DNA of 64,000 nucleotides, taken from assembly GCA_044228285.1 (NCBI GenBank), contig JBGAVD010000001.1:372001-436000 (forward strand), written 5' to 3'. A program made the position numbers and the translations under genes. The first letter of the stretch is position 1; each line of letters starts with the position of its first letter. Source of the stretch: JBBATK01 sp044228285 (lineage in GTDB: Bacteria; Bacteroidota; Ignavibacteria; Kapaibacteriales; NICIL-2). The notes under the pieces are model-generated. The model was given only the letters and a program-made list of their open reading frames with translations, was not told the DNA's origin and made no database searches. Positions 28,460 to 35,957 of the stretch are shown in pieces.

Positions 28460-29470
28460 CTAGAGGGTGTCTACGATGGCAGCCAAGGTCGAGATCTTGT
28501 GCTCGTGGTAATGTGCCAGCGTTGTATTGATGTTTCGATGTCTCATTAAGTCCTTCACATGCGCTAGGTCAACACCTTTTGAGATTAAGTTTGTCGCAAA
28601 GGTCTTGCGAATTGAATGGATACCGTGGCTCTCTATGCCAAGCTGAATGCACATGCGCTGAAAAGACCGACGAAGGACTCGCGCATGGTCACGGTGCCAG
28701 AAAAACAGTAGGGGAGACTTCGGGTTGAGCTCATTGACTCGGTCTATGATTGCACGCAGGGCGTTGGAAATCGGAATGCTGTCAAATTCACTCTTGTTAA
28801 TCTTGTTGCTCATCTCAATGCGATCAGAAAGTATATTTGACTTGCGAATCTCAAGGGTCTCAGTAAGGCGTGCACCGGTGATGCTCAAGAACAAGAAAAG
28901 AAGATAGTACTTTTCACTCTTTGCCTTGTACGCTTCGAGGATCGCATCAATTTCCGCGTCAGTGTAAGTACGAATTGGCTTATGAGTCTTGACAATGAGT
29001 CGTTTGAACGAGACACGATCACAGTACTTGCGCTCTGTGCACCAAGCGCAGAACACTCGAAAGCTTCGAAGGATGACGTTACGCCCGGCAGGCGTTTGTG
29101 TGGTGGTGTTGTAGTATTGCTGAGCGAGTGCCTCAAGATTATCTGAATCAATCTTTATATTTACCTCACCACAGATCTTTCGGTATGCATAGCGGTACGA
29201 GCGCTGAGTAGTCGCGTGTTTGTGCAAAAGGTGATCACGCTCGAAAGTTTCCCATGCATCCTTCAGTTTCGGAACGGCTCTCTTAGGACTGAAGTCTTGA
29301 TTTAGAAACTGTTGATGCAGGTTCTCTAGATACTCCTGTGCAATGATGCGACCTTGCGGTGTGTCATCAACACCAGTTGGGTATTGTTCACCGTGGTATG
29401 TGATGTAGAGCTTCTTGGTTCCCTTGCGAACAAAGATTGAACCTGGTGTGATTTTCTTTCTACGTGCCAT
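28460..29470 (-). CDS. int: Tyrosine recombinase / phage integrase
   Basis: 336 residues. An arm-binding N-terminal part (1-65), a SAM-like core-binding domain (about 66-160) and the catalytic domain (about 165-330) are all visible. The catalytic set is complete: Arg201 (TGARLTE), probable Lys near 226, His285-x-x-Arg288 (HSIRKTF), His311 (MRHRN) and nucleophile Tyr321 (LAHYHEH). It probably integrates the element at the tRNA-Lys gene 10 kb to the left. It lies between the hsd cargo and the repressor region, both on the same strand, so it marks the prophage or island end. Confidence 0.94.
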   Translation of the reverse strand: MARRKKITPGSIFVRKGTKKLYITYHGEQYPTGVDDTPQGRIIAQEYLENLHQQFLNQDFSPKRAVPKLKDAWETFERDHLLHKHATTQRSYRYAYRKICGEVNIKIDSDNLEALAQQYYNTTTQTPAGRNVILRSFRVFCAWCTERKYCDRVSFKRLIVKTHKPIRTYTDAEIDAILEAYKAKSEKYYLLFLFLSITGARLTETLEIRKSNILSDRIEMSNKINKSEFDSIPISNALRAIIDRVNELNPKSPLLFFWHRDHARVLRRSFQRMCIQLGIESHGIHSIRKTFATNLISKGVDLAHVKDLMRHRNINTTLAHYHEHKISTLAAIVDTL

Positions 29471-29594
29471 GTCTCAAGCAAAGCATTACTGAATTGTTCA
29501 TGTTCATCAGTATGTGCACAGTTGTGTTTTCGTAGTCGTGACTGCGCTCAATAACTGACGTCGCACTGTTTCCTACTCAGTGCTTGTACCTAGT

Positions 29595-29632
29595 GCATAG
29601 CTCCGCCAATGGTCGTCAAGACCTCATTTTTT
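29595..29632. repeat. 38-bp direct repeat, copy 1
   Basis: GCATAGCTCCGCCAATGG followed by TCGTCAAGACC and a T-run. It recurs 85 bases to the right with two mismatches. GGTC-GTCAA-GACC inside it can form a short hairpin. Found between integrase and repressor genes; could be recombinase arm sites or regulator sites. Confidence 0.85.
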
Positions 29633-29679
29633 ATCTGACCATTGGAACTACAATTTTTGTGTCTTGTGATCTCGCCAGA

Positions 29680-29717
29680 GCATAGCTCCGCCATTGGTCG
29701 TCAAGACCACATTTTTT
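29680..29717. repeat. 38-bp direct repeat, copy 2
   Basis: GCATAGCTCCGCCATTGG followed by TCGTCAAGACC and a T-run, 23 bases after the end of the repressor gene. Same hairpin-capable core as copy 1, same orientation. Confidence 0.85.
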
Positions 29718-29739
29718 TAAATGTTAGCTAGGGAACTAC

Positions 29740-30165
29740 TTAGTCGCTATCTGTATCGTCGTTGTTCTCAAATTTCCTATTCAGATCGCTCAATCGTTGC
29801 TTGAGATCCTCAACTTTTCGTAGAGCACGTGCGAGCTCGAGGCTGAGCGTGTTAAAATCCTCAATAGTTGGTCCGTCCTCGACAATGCGATCTTCAATCT
29901 TCTCGGCTAAGGTTTCAGAGATCACCGCTGCCTTTCCTGTAATCAGCCATTCGATATCGCAGCCGACTTCACGCAGCAAGCTCTGCATCTTAGAACCTGG
30001 CATGTACTCGCCAGCCAAGACTCTGATGAAGTAGGTTTCCTGCCTGTCAATAGCCCGACACAATCCCGACACGCTGCCAAAAGTTTCCTTAGCGAACTGC
30101 CTAAGTCGCTTAGCTACCTCTCTGTAATGATCCTTGCTGTCATGTAAAGGAGTAGAAACTGGCAT
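29740..30165 (-). CDS. Phage repressor-like HTH protein with coiled-coil tail
   Basis: 141 residues from ATG 30165, which follows CAGGG by eight bases; the frame runs on upstream but into the divergent promoter region. Residues about 10-70 form a Xre/CI-type helix-turn-helix domain (GSVSGLCRAIDRQETYFIRVLAG) ending in the repressor-typical CDIEWLITGK. The rest is a Glu/Arg-rich coiled coil and an acidic tail (NDDTDSD), with no LexA-type peptidase. It diverges from the first rightward early gene across a 180-base region, the usual layout of a lysogeny switch, so it probably represses that promoter. Confidence 0.8.
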   Translation of the reverse strand: MPVSTPLHDSKDHYREVAKRLRQFAKETFGSVSGLCRAIDRQETYFIRVLAGEYMPGSKMQSLLREVGCDIEWLITGKAAVISETLAEKIEDRIVEDGPTIEDFNTLSLELARALRKVEDLKQRLSDLNRKFENNDDTDSD

Positions 30166-30344
30166 GTGTAAAACCCTGTAAAAAATGTAGAACAACATTG
30201 AAACATTGATGAACGTCTCAAGAAACATGCAAAACAGCATATTTTTTCTTGACTCGAGTCATGCGATGGATTTATATTCGCATCCAGAATTATGTAAATA
30301 TACATGAATTGCTGCCATTGTTTCAAACTTTTTTTTATAGTACT
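30166..30344 (+). promoter_or_regulatory. Divergent lysogeny-control region
   Basis: A sigma-70-like promoter reads TTGACT (30249-30254), 17-base spacer, TTATAT (30272-30277). A perfect 10-bp palindrome GACTCGAGTC (30251-30260) overlaps the -35 box, a natural operator for the neighbouring repressor or the Cro-like protein. The first gene starts 67 bases downstream of the -10. Confidence 0.5.
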
Positions 30345-30701
30345 ATGGAAAAAGACACAGTGAATGCGACAGAGTTCAATCGCAAAATCCTTGCGCGACA
30401 CCCTTATCGGGGCATTCTAAAGAAAATTGCTGATGAGCTGGGTGTGACGCGGGTGATCATCACACGCAGGATCGACATGAACGACCCAGAGATCATGGAG
30501 TTAGTGCTTCGCAAGATGCTAGAGATCAATCGTAAGGCCCAGGTGCAGCAGCGCGAATGGACAGCGCTGGCGCGCCAGGTCGTTCAGGTTGCAAATGGCG
30601 CAACAGATCTTACAGCAAACGACGGTGATAGCACCGCAGGTCTTACGGTGGGTGAATCTACCGTGCCGCCAACAAGCGTGAATGTTACGCGCGCTTTATG
30701 A
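30345..30701 (+). CDS. Cro-like HTH regulator, first early gene
   Basis: 118 residues from ATG 30345; the longer frame from 30249 begins inside the promoter and is rejected. Residues about 14-45 (RGILKKIADELGVTRVIITRRI) have a clear helix-turn-helix pattern. The C-terminal 40 residues are Thr/Ala/Gly-rich and probably disordered. Its position opposite the repressor gene suggests a Cro-type role. The stop overlaps the next start (ATGA), so translation is coupled. Confidence 0.7.
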   Translation: MEKDTVNATEFNRKILARHPYRGILKKIADELGVTRVIITRRIDMNDPEIMELVLRKMLEINRKAQVQQREWTALARQVVQVANGATDLTANDGDSTAGLTVGESTVPPTSVNVTRAL

Positions 30702-31018
30702 TGAATCGCGCAATTAGCAACTGTCGTGACTTGCGATTGCCTGAACAAACAATCAGCCAGCAGACACAAGAATTGAATAATCGCAAGAAGAGAATAAACA
30801 CAAGTACTCCAGCAATGAAGATCGCAAGCAACGACGTTGAAATTGGCTTCTCATCTGATGCTGCAACTGTCTGGGCTACCCGCATGAGTGGGAACAAGAG
30901 AGTGTTCGCAAGACTCAAGAAACGCGCAGAGAGTTTGCAGGAGTTCATCAGCGCACACTGCGCGCCAGCTCGTGTATGGTTCACAGAAACGGAAAAATCA
31001 GATGGAAGCCAACTCTAA
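30698..31018 (+). CDS. Hypothetical early protein
   Basis: 106 residues starting at an ATGATG that overlaps the previous stop. It is basic in the first half; the second half (ATVWATRMSGNKRVFARLKKRAESLQEFI) looks like a strand followed by a helix. No family recognised. It overlaps the next gene by 17 bases, as in compact phage early operons. Confidence 0.6.
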   Translation: MMNRAISNCRDLRLPEQTISQQTQELNNRKKRINTSTPAMKIASNDVEIGFSSDAATVWATRMSGNKRVFARLKKRAESLQEFISAHCAPARVWFTETEKSDGSQL

Positions 31019-31538
31019 CACTCAAGCTGAAAGCGGTGCAGATTCTGTTCAGCTCGCTGCCTGCCAAGAACCACCCTCGGCGAAAGTGAGATGTCGTAAA
31101 GAGAAGCGTCCGCGCAATCCTGAAGCATACTTTCTCTCGGCAGAGGAAGTTGGCTACATGATTGGCATACAAGAAGTAGATGCACGGGCTCTGATGCAGT
31201 CTGGCGCAATTCGCGCCTACAAAATCAAGAGTAGGCTCAAAACAACTCGCCCTGACGTTGATGACTTTCTGCAAAAGCTTCGTGTCGAAGGAAAGGGCTT
31301 AGCCAATGTCGTCGTAGTGCATGTCCCTGTTCTGAAGAGCGTGGCAGGCAAGAATCGAGAAACTGACAAACTCGATGTTACTGAAGCAAGCAGTCAGAGA
31401 AAAGTCACTAGAAAAAGTAGCGAGCAACCTCGTCTAAGCGGTCCACCGATACTCAAGCAACGCAGCAAGCAAAAGCAAGTACGTGATGCTACATCAACAC
31501 AGCCCGCGCCTGTCAGTAGCAATCAAGAGCAGATGTAG
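31002..31538 (+). CDS. Excisionase-type HTH protein
   Basis: 178 residues from ATG 31002 inside the end of the previous gene. Residues about 42-90 (YFLSAEEVGYMIGIQ then GAIRAYKI and RPDVDDFLQKL) match the winged HTH_17/MerR-excisionase plan, with the binding helix and wing in the right order. The N-terminal part has KVRCRKEKRPRN and the C-terminal 60 residues are Lys/Gln/Ser-rich and probably disordered. By context it may act in excision of the prophage or in early gene control; the two cannot be told apart from sequence. Confidence 0.65.
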   Translation: MEANSNTQAESGADSVQLAACQEPPSAKVRCRKEKRPRNPEAYFLSAEEVGYMIGIQEVDARALMQSGAIRAYKIKSRLKTTRPDVDDFLQKLRVEGKGLANVVVVHVPVLKSVAGKNRETDKLDVTEASSQRKVTRKSSEQPRLSGPPILKQRSKQKQVRDATSTQPAPVSSNQEQM

Positions 31539-31631
31539 TCAATGGGAAACCTGAGACCAAGCAAACAAGAAGCAGGCAGGAAGCAAATGTAAGAGCAAGC
31601 AGTCATAACCAATATTCTAACCCAACAACAG

Positions 31632-32417
31632 ATGGAAAACATCATACTGCCAACTGACCTGTTCGCGCGCATGCAAGACCTCGATCTTGGCGTGCATGAG
31701 CAGCTAGTCTACCTGGCACTGATCCTGAACAGACCAGTGAACATGACGGGTGTGTATGTTCTGCGCCGCCGAGAACTACTTAGCCACTTACTACCTACGA
31801 TTGAGTCACAGACGGTCATTCTCCAAGCCATAGAAACGTTAAAAATCGGTGGCTTGATCTACTACCAAGACGACATTCTTTTCATTCCTCTGATCCCAGA
31901 AACCAGTAAGCTTAGTAGGCATAATTACCGAGCTCGAATGAATGCTTATGTCGAAAAACTTCGTCGCACACGTACGAGCAACAGTGCACTTTCCGCTTAC
32001 GAAAATTGGTATCAAACCAATGTTCTAGAGGACGAAAAAAATGATGAAAAAACGACAGAGGCTGATTATGAAAATGACGAGAGAAAGACTAAAAAGCCTA
32101 AGAAATTGGATAAAAACAGGAAGAAAACGATAAAAAGTAGCTCAAAATTGAAAAGTACTGAACTCAAAACATCTCCAAAATCAGGTACTGGGGTACCCTC
32201 AAAAAGGCATAGGCCCTCCCCTAAAAATGGGGTACCCCTATCTATATCTATATCTTCATCTATATCTTCATCTATCTCTTCAGGTAAAGCACGTCAAGGG
32301 GGTGCGGGGGAATTTTTTGACGAGGGAAATTTTCAAATCTTCGACGCGGCTTCGCACGAGCCTGCCAGCAGCGTCTCATCCATGCTCGGCTCAGAAGGGG
32401 ATGACGAACATGGCTAA
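31632..32417 (+). CDS. Winged-helix replication-type protein
   Basis: 261 residues. The first 105 look like a winged-helix domain of phage replication initiators or DnaD-N type (LGVHEQLVYLALILNRP, a turn, RRRELLSHLL, then helix and wing GLIYYQDDILFIPLIP). The middle is very Lys-rich (EDEKNDEKTTE to KKTIKSSSKLK) and then comes a Ser-Ile tract (SISISSSISSSISS) encoded by a hexamer-like repeat at 32239-32282. I infer a role in starting element replication. The next gene overlaps its end by eight bases. Confidence 0.55.
   Translation: MENIILPTDLFARMQDLDLGVHEQLVYLALILNRPVNMTGVYVLRRRELLSHLLPTIESQTVILQAIETLKIGGLIYYQDDILFIPLIPETSKLSRHNYRARMNAYVEKLRRTRTSNSALSAYENWYQTNVLEDEKNDEKTTEADYENDERKTKKPKKLDKNRKKTIKSSSKLKSTELKTSPKSGTGVPSKRHRPSPKNGVPLSISISSSISSSISSGKARQGGAGEFFDEGNFQIFDAASHEPASSVSSMLGSEGDDEHG
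32239..32282 (+). repeat. Hexamer-type microsatellite inside a coding region
   Basis: TCTATA/TCTTCA units repeated about seven times encode an alternating Ser-Ile tract. Because the units are six bases, copy-number change would alter length without breaking the frame. Confidence 0.75.
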
Positions 32418-32895
32418 GCGTCCCAGCTACACATGGCTCATCGAGCACCTGGCAACGTTCAAGCCTGAGCAACTCCAGGACTGGATTGCCGCCATCAGCT
32501 ACGTGCCAAGAGCGCACGTGCCGATCGAAATCTGCGACGCCGACTTTGCGTACCACTGGTACCGGTATGTCGCCAGACTCGAAGACCAAAAACGCAAACG
32601 CCTGGATGACGCGACCACGCGTCTGGTCTTCGAAATGTTCGCTAGCGAAGCAACGACGGAAGCCAGAGTCGAGATACTACGCCAGGCTCACAGGGACGAC
32701 CATTTGAAACTCTTGCCTCTCTGCGGCAAGAACGAGAGAATACTCGCACAACGAACAACGCGCGTCAAGCGCGCTGGAATTGCAGGGGCTGACGGTGTGC
32801 ACGCTGTCGCCATTACCGTTTACAAGCGCCGTCAGGCTGAAGAATTCGTCCTAGACGAACCTCAAGTCGAATCAACGGAGAACAAGCATGCCTGA
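32410..32895 (+). CDS. Hypothetical phage early protein
   Basis: 161 residues from ATG 32410, twelve bases after AAGGGG; the longer frame from 32227 is antiphase read-through of the previous gene. Helical, with many Arg and charged pairs (ARLEDQKRKRLDD) and an apparent helix bundle. Codon and base use is more GC-rich than its neighbours. No family recognised. Coupled by overlap to both neighbours, so it belongs to the early operon. Confidence 0.55.
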   Translation: MAKRPSYTWLIEHLATFKPEQLQDWIAAISYVPRAHVPIEICDADFAYHWYRYVARLEDQKRKRLDDATTRLVFEMFASEATTEARVEILRQAHRDDHLKLLPLCGKNERILAQRTTRVKRAGIAGADGVHAVAITVYKRRQAEEFVLDEPQVESTENKHA

Positions 32896-33490
32896 GCCAC
32901 GTATCGCATCACGTCCCAAATCCAGAATCACAGAAGGGAGGATGAACTTGGCAGAGCTGGGCAAGTGGTACGACGCACTGATTCCAAAACTGCGAGTAGC
33001 ACGCGGTGTGAGAAACGCAACGGATGAGTTTCGCACCGTCGTTCTTGACTCGCTCCAGCGTTTTGGTTTTACCAGAAGTCATGCGTTGCTCGCAGAGCGA
33101 TGGCTCGAGATGGGAAGGTGGAACGAGTATCGAGCCACGGGAATTGTCACGCTCATCGATTTCATTCCAACGCAGGAGCAACTGCGAACAATAGGCGACG
33201 TTGACGAACTCGTCATGCGAGCAGCGCGCAAAATCATCGCAGATCTAGCGCGAACAGAATACATCCACAGGGCAAGAGTGGCCGCAATGATCGATGAAGT
33301 GAGAATTGATGCGGTTTCCAAAGCCAAAATTGAGTTTGAGCGGCACAATGAACTGAAATGGCAGATGCTTGCTGATCACAAAACGCAGAAAAACGTGTCA
33401 AATCTTGCAAAAAATAAACGTTTGAAGTGGCGATTTCATCCAAGGTTTGGAAAGTTGATTGTGTTACATTCGCGAAAAAAAGATGTTTAA
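32888..33490 (+). CDS. Hypothetical phage early protein
   Basis: 200 residues starting eight bases before the previous stop. An internal ATG (33942-type position near codon 19, MNLAELGKWYDAL) could be the true start. Mostly helical, with a Lys/Arg-rich C-terminus (NLAKNKRLKWRFHPRFGKL) that may bind nucleic acid. The first half (YDALIPKLRVARGV ... FTRSHALLAERWLEMGRW) has no recognised relative. It ends the continuous overlap chain. Confidence 0.55.
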   Translation: MPEPRIASRPKSRITEGRMNLAELGKWYDALIPKLRVARGVRNATDEFRTVVLDSLQRFGFTRSHALLAERWLEMGRWNEYRATGIVTLIDFIPTQEQLRTIGDVDELVMRAARKIIADLARTEYIHRARVAAMIDEVRIDAVSKAKIEFERHNELKWQMLADHKTQKNVSNLAKNKRLKWRFHPRFGKLIVLHSRKKDV

Positions 33491-33592
33491 CTATAAACAA
33501 CACAGGAGCAATTGGTATGGATTATTGTTAGAATCGCTTTTACCTGCATTCAAGGCAGCAAATGAGTTCAAATCATCAAGGGAATGAACGAA

Positions 33593-34021
33593 ATGACAGG
33601 AAATGAGCTTGTAAAAATGATGCGGCGAGCAGGAATTACATCACCGGAACTGGCAAAACACCTTGGGTGGAGCACGCCCTGGCGTGTATATGCCGCCAGA
33701 CGCGCAGGAAGCGACAGCATCGTGGTGATAATCGATCGGGTACTGGAGAGGCTTATGTCGAAACACCATTACGATCGTGCCTTGGAGGATATCCGAGGTA
33801 TCAGAAACGCACAGAATGTAGCACTAGTTGAGATCGAGGCGGGGATTTCACTATCGCAACAAGCACGGAGAGATCTTGTGGCAATTGCTGGCCAGGCTGG
33901 GGCTAGAATTCATGTGTATCGTGATGGCAAAAGATCGAAGGGACGTCCGGCTACGACAACGGACACACCCAATCACGGTGAGTTACCAAACTCAGGTCTT
34001 CTTGATGAGGACAATTCGTAA
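33593..34021 (+). CDS. HTH DNA-binding protein
   Basis: 142 residues from ATG 33593, nine bases after AAGGGA; the ATG at 33584 is too close to that site. Residues about 3-40 (GNELVKMMRRAGITSPELAKHLGWST) form a helix-turn-helix of Xre type. The rest is helical with a short strand (ARIHVYRDGKR) and a disordered tail. Likely a second regulator in the early region; target unknown. Confidence 0.6.
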   Translation: MTGNELVKMMRRAGITSPELAKHLGWSTPWRVYAARRAGSDSIVVIIDRVLERLMSKHHYDRALEDIRGIRNAQNVALVEIEAGISLSQQARRDLVAIAGQAGARIHVYRDGKRSKGRPATTTDTPNHGELPNSGLLDEDNS

Positions 34022-34046
34022 CAGCAATATTCGCAAAGGACATTTT

Positions 34047-34409
34047 ATGACAAACAGTGAGATTAAAGAAGCGGTTGACTCAATGAGCGAACAGGATTTC
34101 TACGCAATCGCTTACCAGTGCTGTCGGCGAATACAAATCCTCATAAGTGATGCAGCTGAGACCTGCATAAGGGAAGAGCTTACAGTTGCAAGGTTCTGCA
34201 AGCTCGTCAGCGAGGTCCCTAGTCTAAAAGGAAAAGTAACATTGCAACAAGTTGTGCTGGTCGTCAGAGTATGCGATGAAGTGCTTGACGGGCGGATAGA
34301 TTTTATGATTCGAACAACACCAGAATCGGATCTTAAAGTAAGCCGTAAACCCAGCAGAGTCTATCAAAAACCAAACAAGAAAGGTGGCCACAATGGCATT
34401 GAGCGATGA
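34047..34409 (+). CDS. Hypothetical phage early protein
   Basis: 120 residues from ATG 34047, six bases after AAAGGA. Helical, with a Cys pair (AYQCCRRIQILI) and a basic disordered C-terminus (KKPNKKGG type). No family recognised. Overlaps the following gene by 17 bases. Confidence 0.55.
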   Translation: MTNSEIKEAVDSMSEQDFYAIAYQCCRRIQILISDAAETCIREELTVARFCKLVSEVPSLKGKVTLQQVVLVVRVCDEVLDGRIDFMIRTTPESDLKVSRKPSRVYQKPNKKGGHNGIER

Positions 34410-34629
34410 AGAGAAAATGGAAATATTGTCTGATGTGCTGCCAGAGATGGAGCGCTTTCGAATGAAGGTTGCAACGTACAAGGCTTCACTGGACACCCAG
34501 GATACCGCCGACTATATAAAAGTTCGTGCTTGGAAGGCTGTACAAAGGGCTAGTTTTGATTTACGTGAGTCTCTGGCACATGTGACACGCGTTTCACGGA
34601 CGTCTAGTAGAGACTCTATCGAGATGTAG
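34393..34629 (+). CDS. Small hypothetical protein, last of early operon
   Basis: 78 residues from ATG 34393 (a GTG at 34384 is an alternative). All-helical and charged (LSDEEKMEILSDVLPEMERFRMKV), ending SSRDSIEM. It closes the run; the strong terminator follows 30 bases after its stop. Confidence 0.55.
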   Translation: MALSDEEKMEILSDVLPEMERFRMKVATYKASLDTQDTADYIKVRAWKAVQRASFDLRESLAHVTRVSRTSSRDSIEM

Positions 34630-34658
34630 CGTTTCCTTTGAATATGCCAAAGTACATT

Positions 34659-34695
34659 CGGCGCTGCGACTCATGAGCTCGCAGCGCCGTTTTTT
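34659..34695 (+). terminator. Strong terminator of the early operon
   Basis: Eleven-bp perfect stem CGGCGCTGCGA/TCGCAGCGCCG, nine-base loop, then six T. Clear intrinsic terminator. Confidence 0.95.
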
Positions 34696-35957
34696 GTTTG
34701 CACAATTGCAAAACTTTCCTTGAACTTCTGAGAATAGCTCACCACGGGTTGACTTCTAACAAATCTGAATTTATTAACACGATTCGGACGCAGAAACTCG
34801 CGACGGAAAGCTTAGGACAATAGATGCTTCTTGTTACCGGTTCGACAAATGCAAAGTAGGATAGGTGGTGTCTTGCCACAACAGGTACACTCAACAACCC
34901 TTTTGAGGTATCTATCTTGTGCGTCAATTCAAACAAAGTGACGTCAGAGAATTTTCAAGCTGGTGAGGCAGAATGCGCCGACGCCTGAAAATTGAGCACA
35001 CTATCCCTGAAAGCAAGACACATTTGATTGTTGGATCAAAGTAGCGTTGACGAAGTCATTGCAGATGTACAAGTCTCGTACGGTTTGCCGCTGTGCTATC
35101 ACGCAACATACCATTCTTGGCATCAGCGTGCTGTGTGTGCACCGAACAATTAACATTCATGAACTCGCTACTACTCAAAAAACACTCAAGGTAATCTTTT
35201 CATTGGATATTGAATATCCGCTTCATATGTTAATATCGAATTGGGTTAGAGCAGTCTGAAGGCTGATTCTAGAGCGTGCCATAACGTGCTGAAGTTGGAT
35301 GAGTATCGAGATGTAAGATCATTTTACTACAGAGCGACTACACGAAAACTACACGATGGAAAAATATTGTAGGATTGCGTGGCTGGATGCTATAAGTTGC
35401 ACCAGCAGGTACAGAAGTATTCTGCTAGTGCATTCTCAGACTGGCGGGTCTGATTGAACTATTGGGTTCCACACAGCTCAAGCCACTGAAATGCAGCGGT
35501 GCGTTTCAGTGGCCGTTTAATTGATGCACTGGCCCTGTAGACGCCTTCGCTGTTCAAGAGTATCAGTTATCAGTAAGAAATCGCTAATTCAAGAAGAATG
35601 TGAGTGCGTAGCTCTGCACGGTGTTTCGACTCCAGCAGTCAACAAGGCTGAATCGAAAAAGGTAATTATAGTCTCTGATACAGTACAGGCAACACTATCC
35701 TAAGAGTATCTAGTGAAGTTTGCCGACTGCTATAACTCTTCTGCCTTGTTTGAGTACACGTGAGGTAGCGAACTTACGATTCGACAGCAACAGCAAACGC
35801 TACTTGGTTGCACATTGTAACAAGACAAAAATGTTTGGCAGTCTGGTTGCCTATTCCAGCTAATCAATGCAACTGTGTGCGATTTTTCACAGTTGAACTC
35901 GACCTGCATCTATATATGCCAGATTAAGTGCATAAAAACATTTCAAATTTAAAGCCG
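34696..35957. other. 1.26-kb gene-free stretch
   Basis: No frame here has a start signal, gene-like composition or recognisable product. A 10-bp perfect hairpin (GCCACTGAAA at 35482-35491, TTTCAGTGGC at 35504-35513) followed by CGTTTAA sits near the middle. The last 60 bases (TTGAAC at 35893; TATATATG further on) probably hold the promoter of the secreted-protein pair. It may be the boundary between phage genes and cargo. Confidence 0.5.

Noticed and set aside
35244..35254. Eleven bases identical to the D-arm of the tRNA-Lys gene (GGTTAGAGCAG), a possible attachment remnant
   Set aside because: Attachment repeats normally match the tRNA 3' half; here only the D-arm matches and the flanks do not, so chance is likely.
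34739..35703. Three short frames in the gene-free stretch (34739-34936, 35047-35259, 35521-35703)
   Set aside because: No start signals, no protein-like composition, and none connects to a neighbour.
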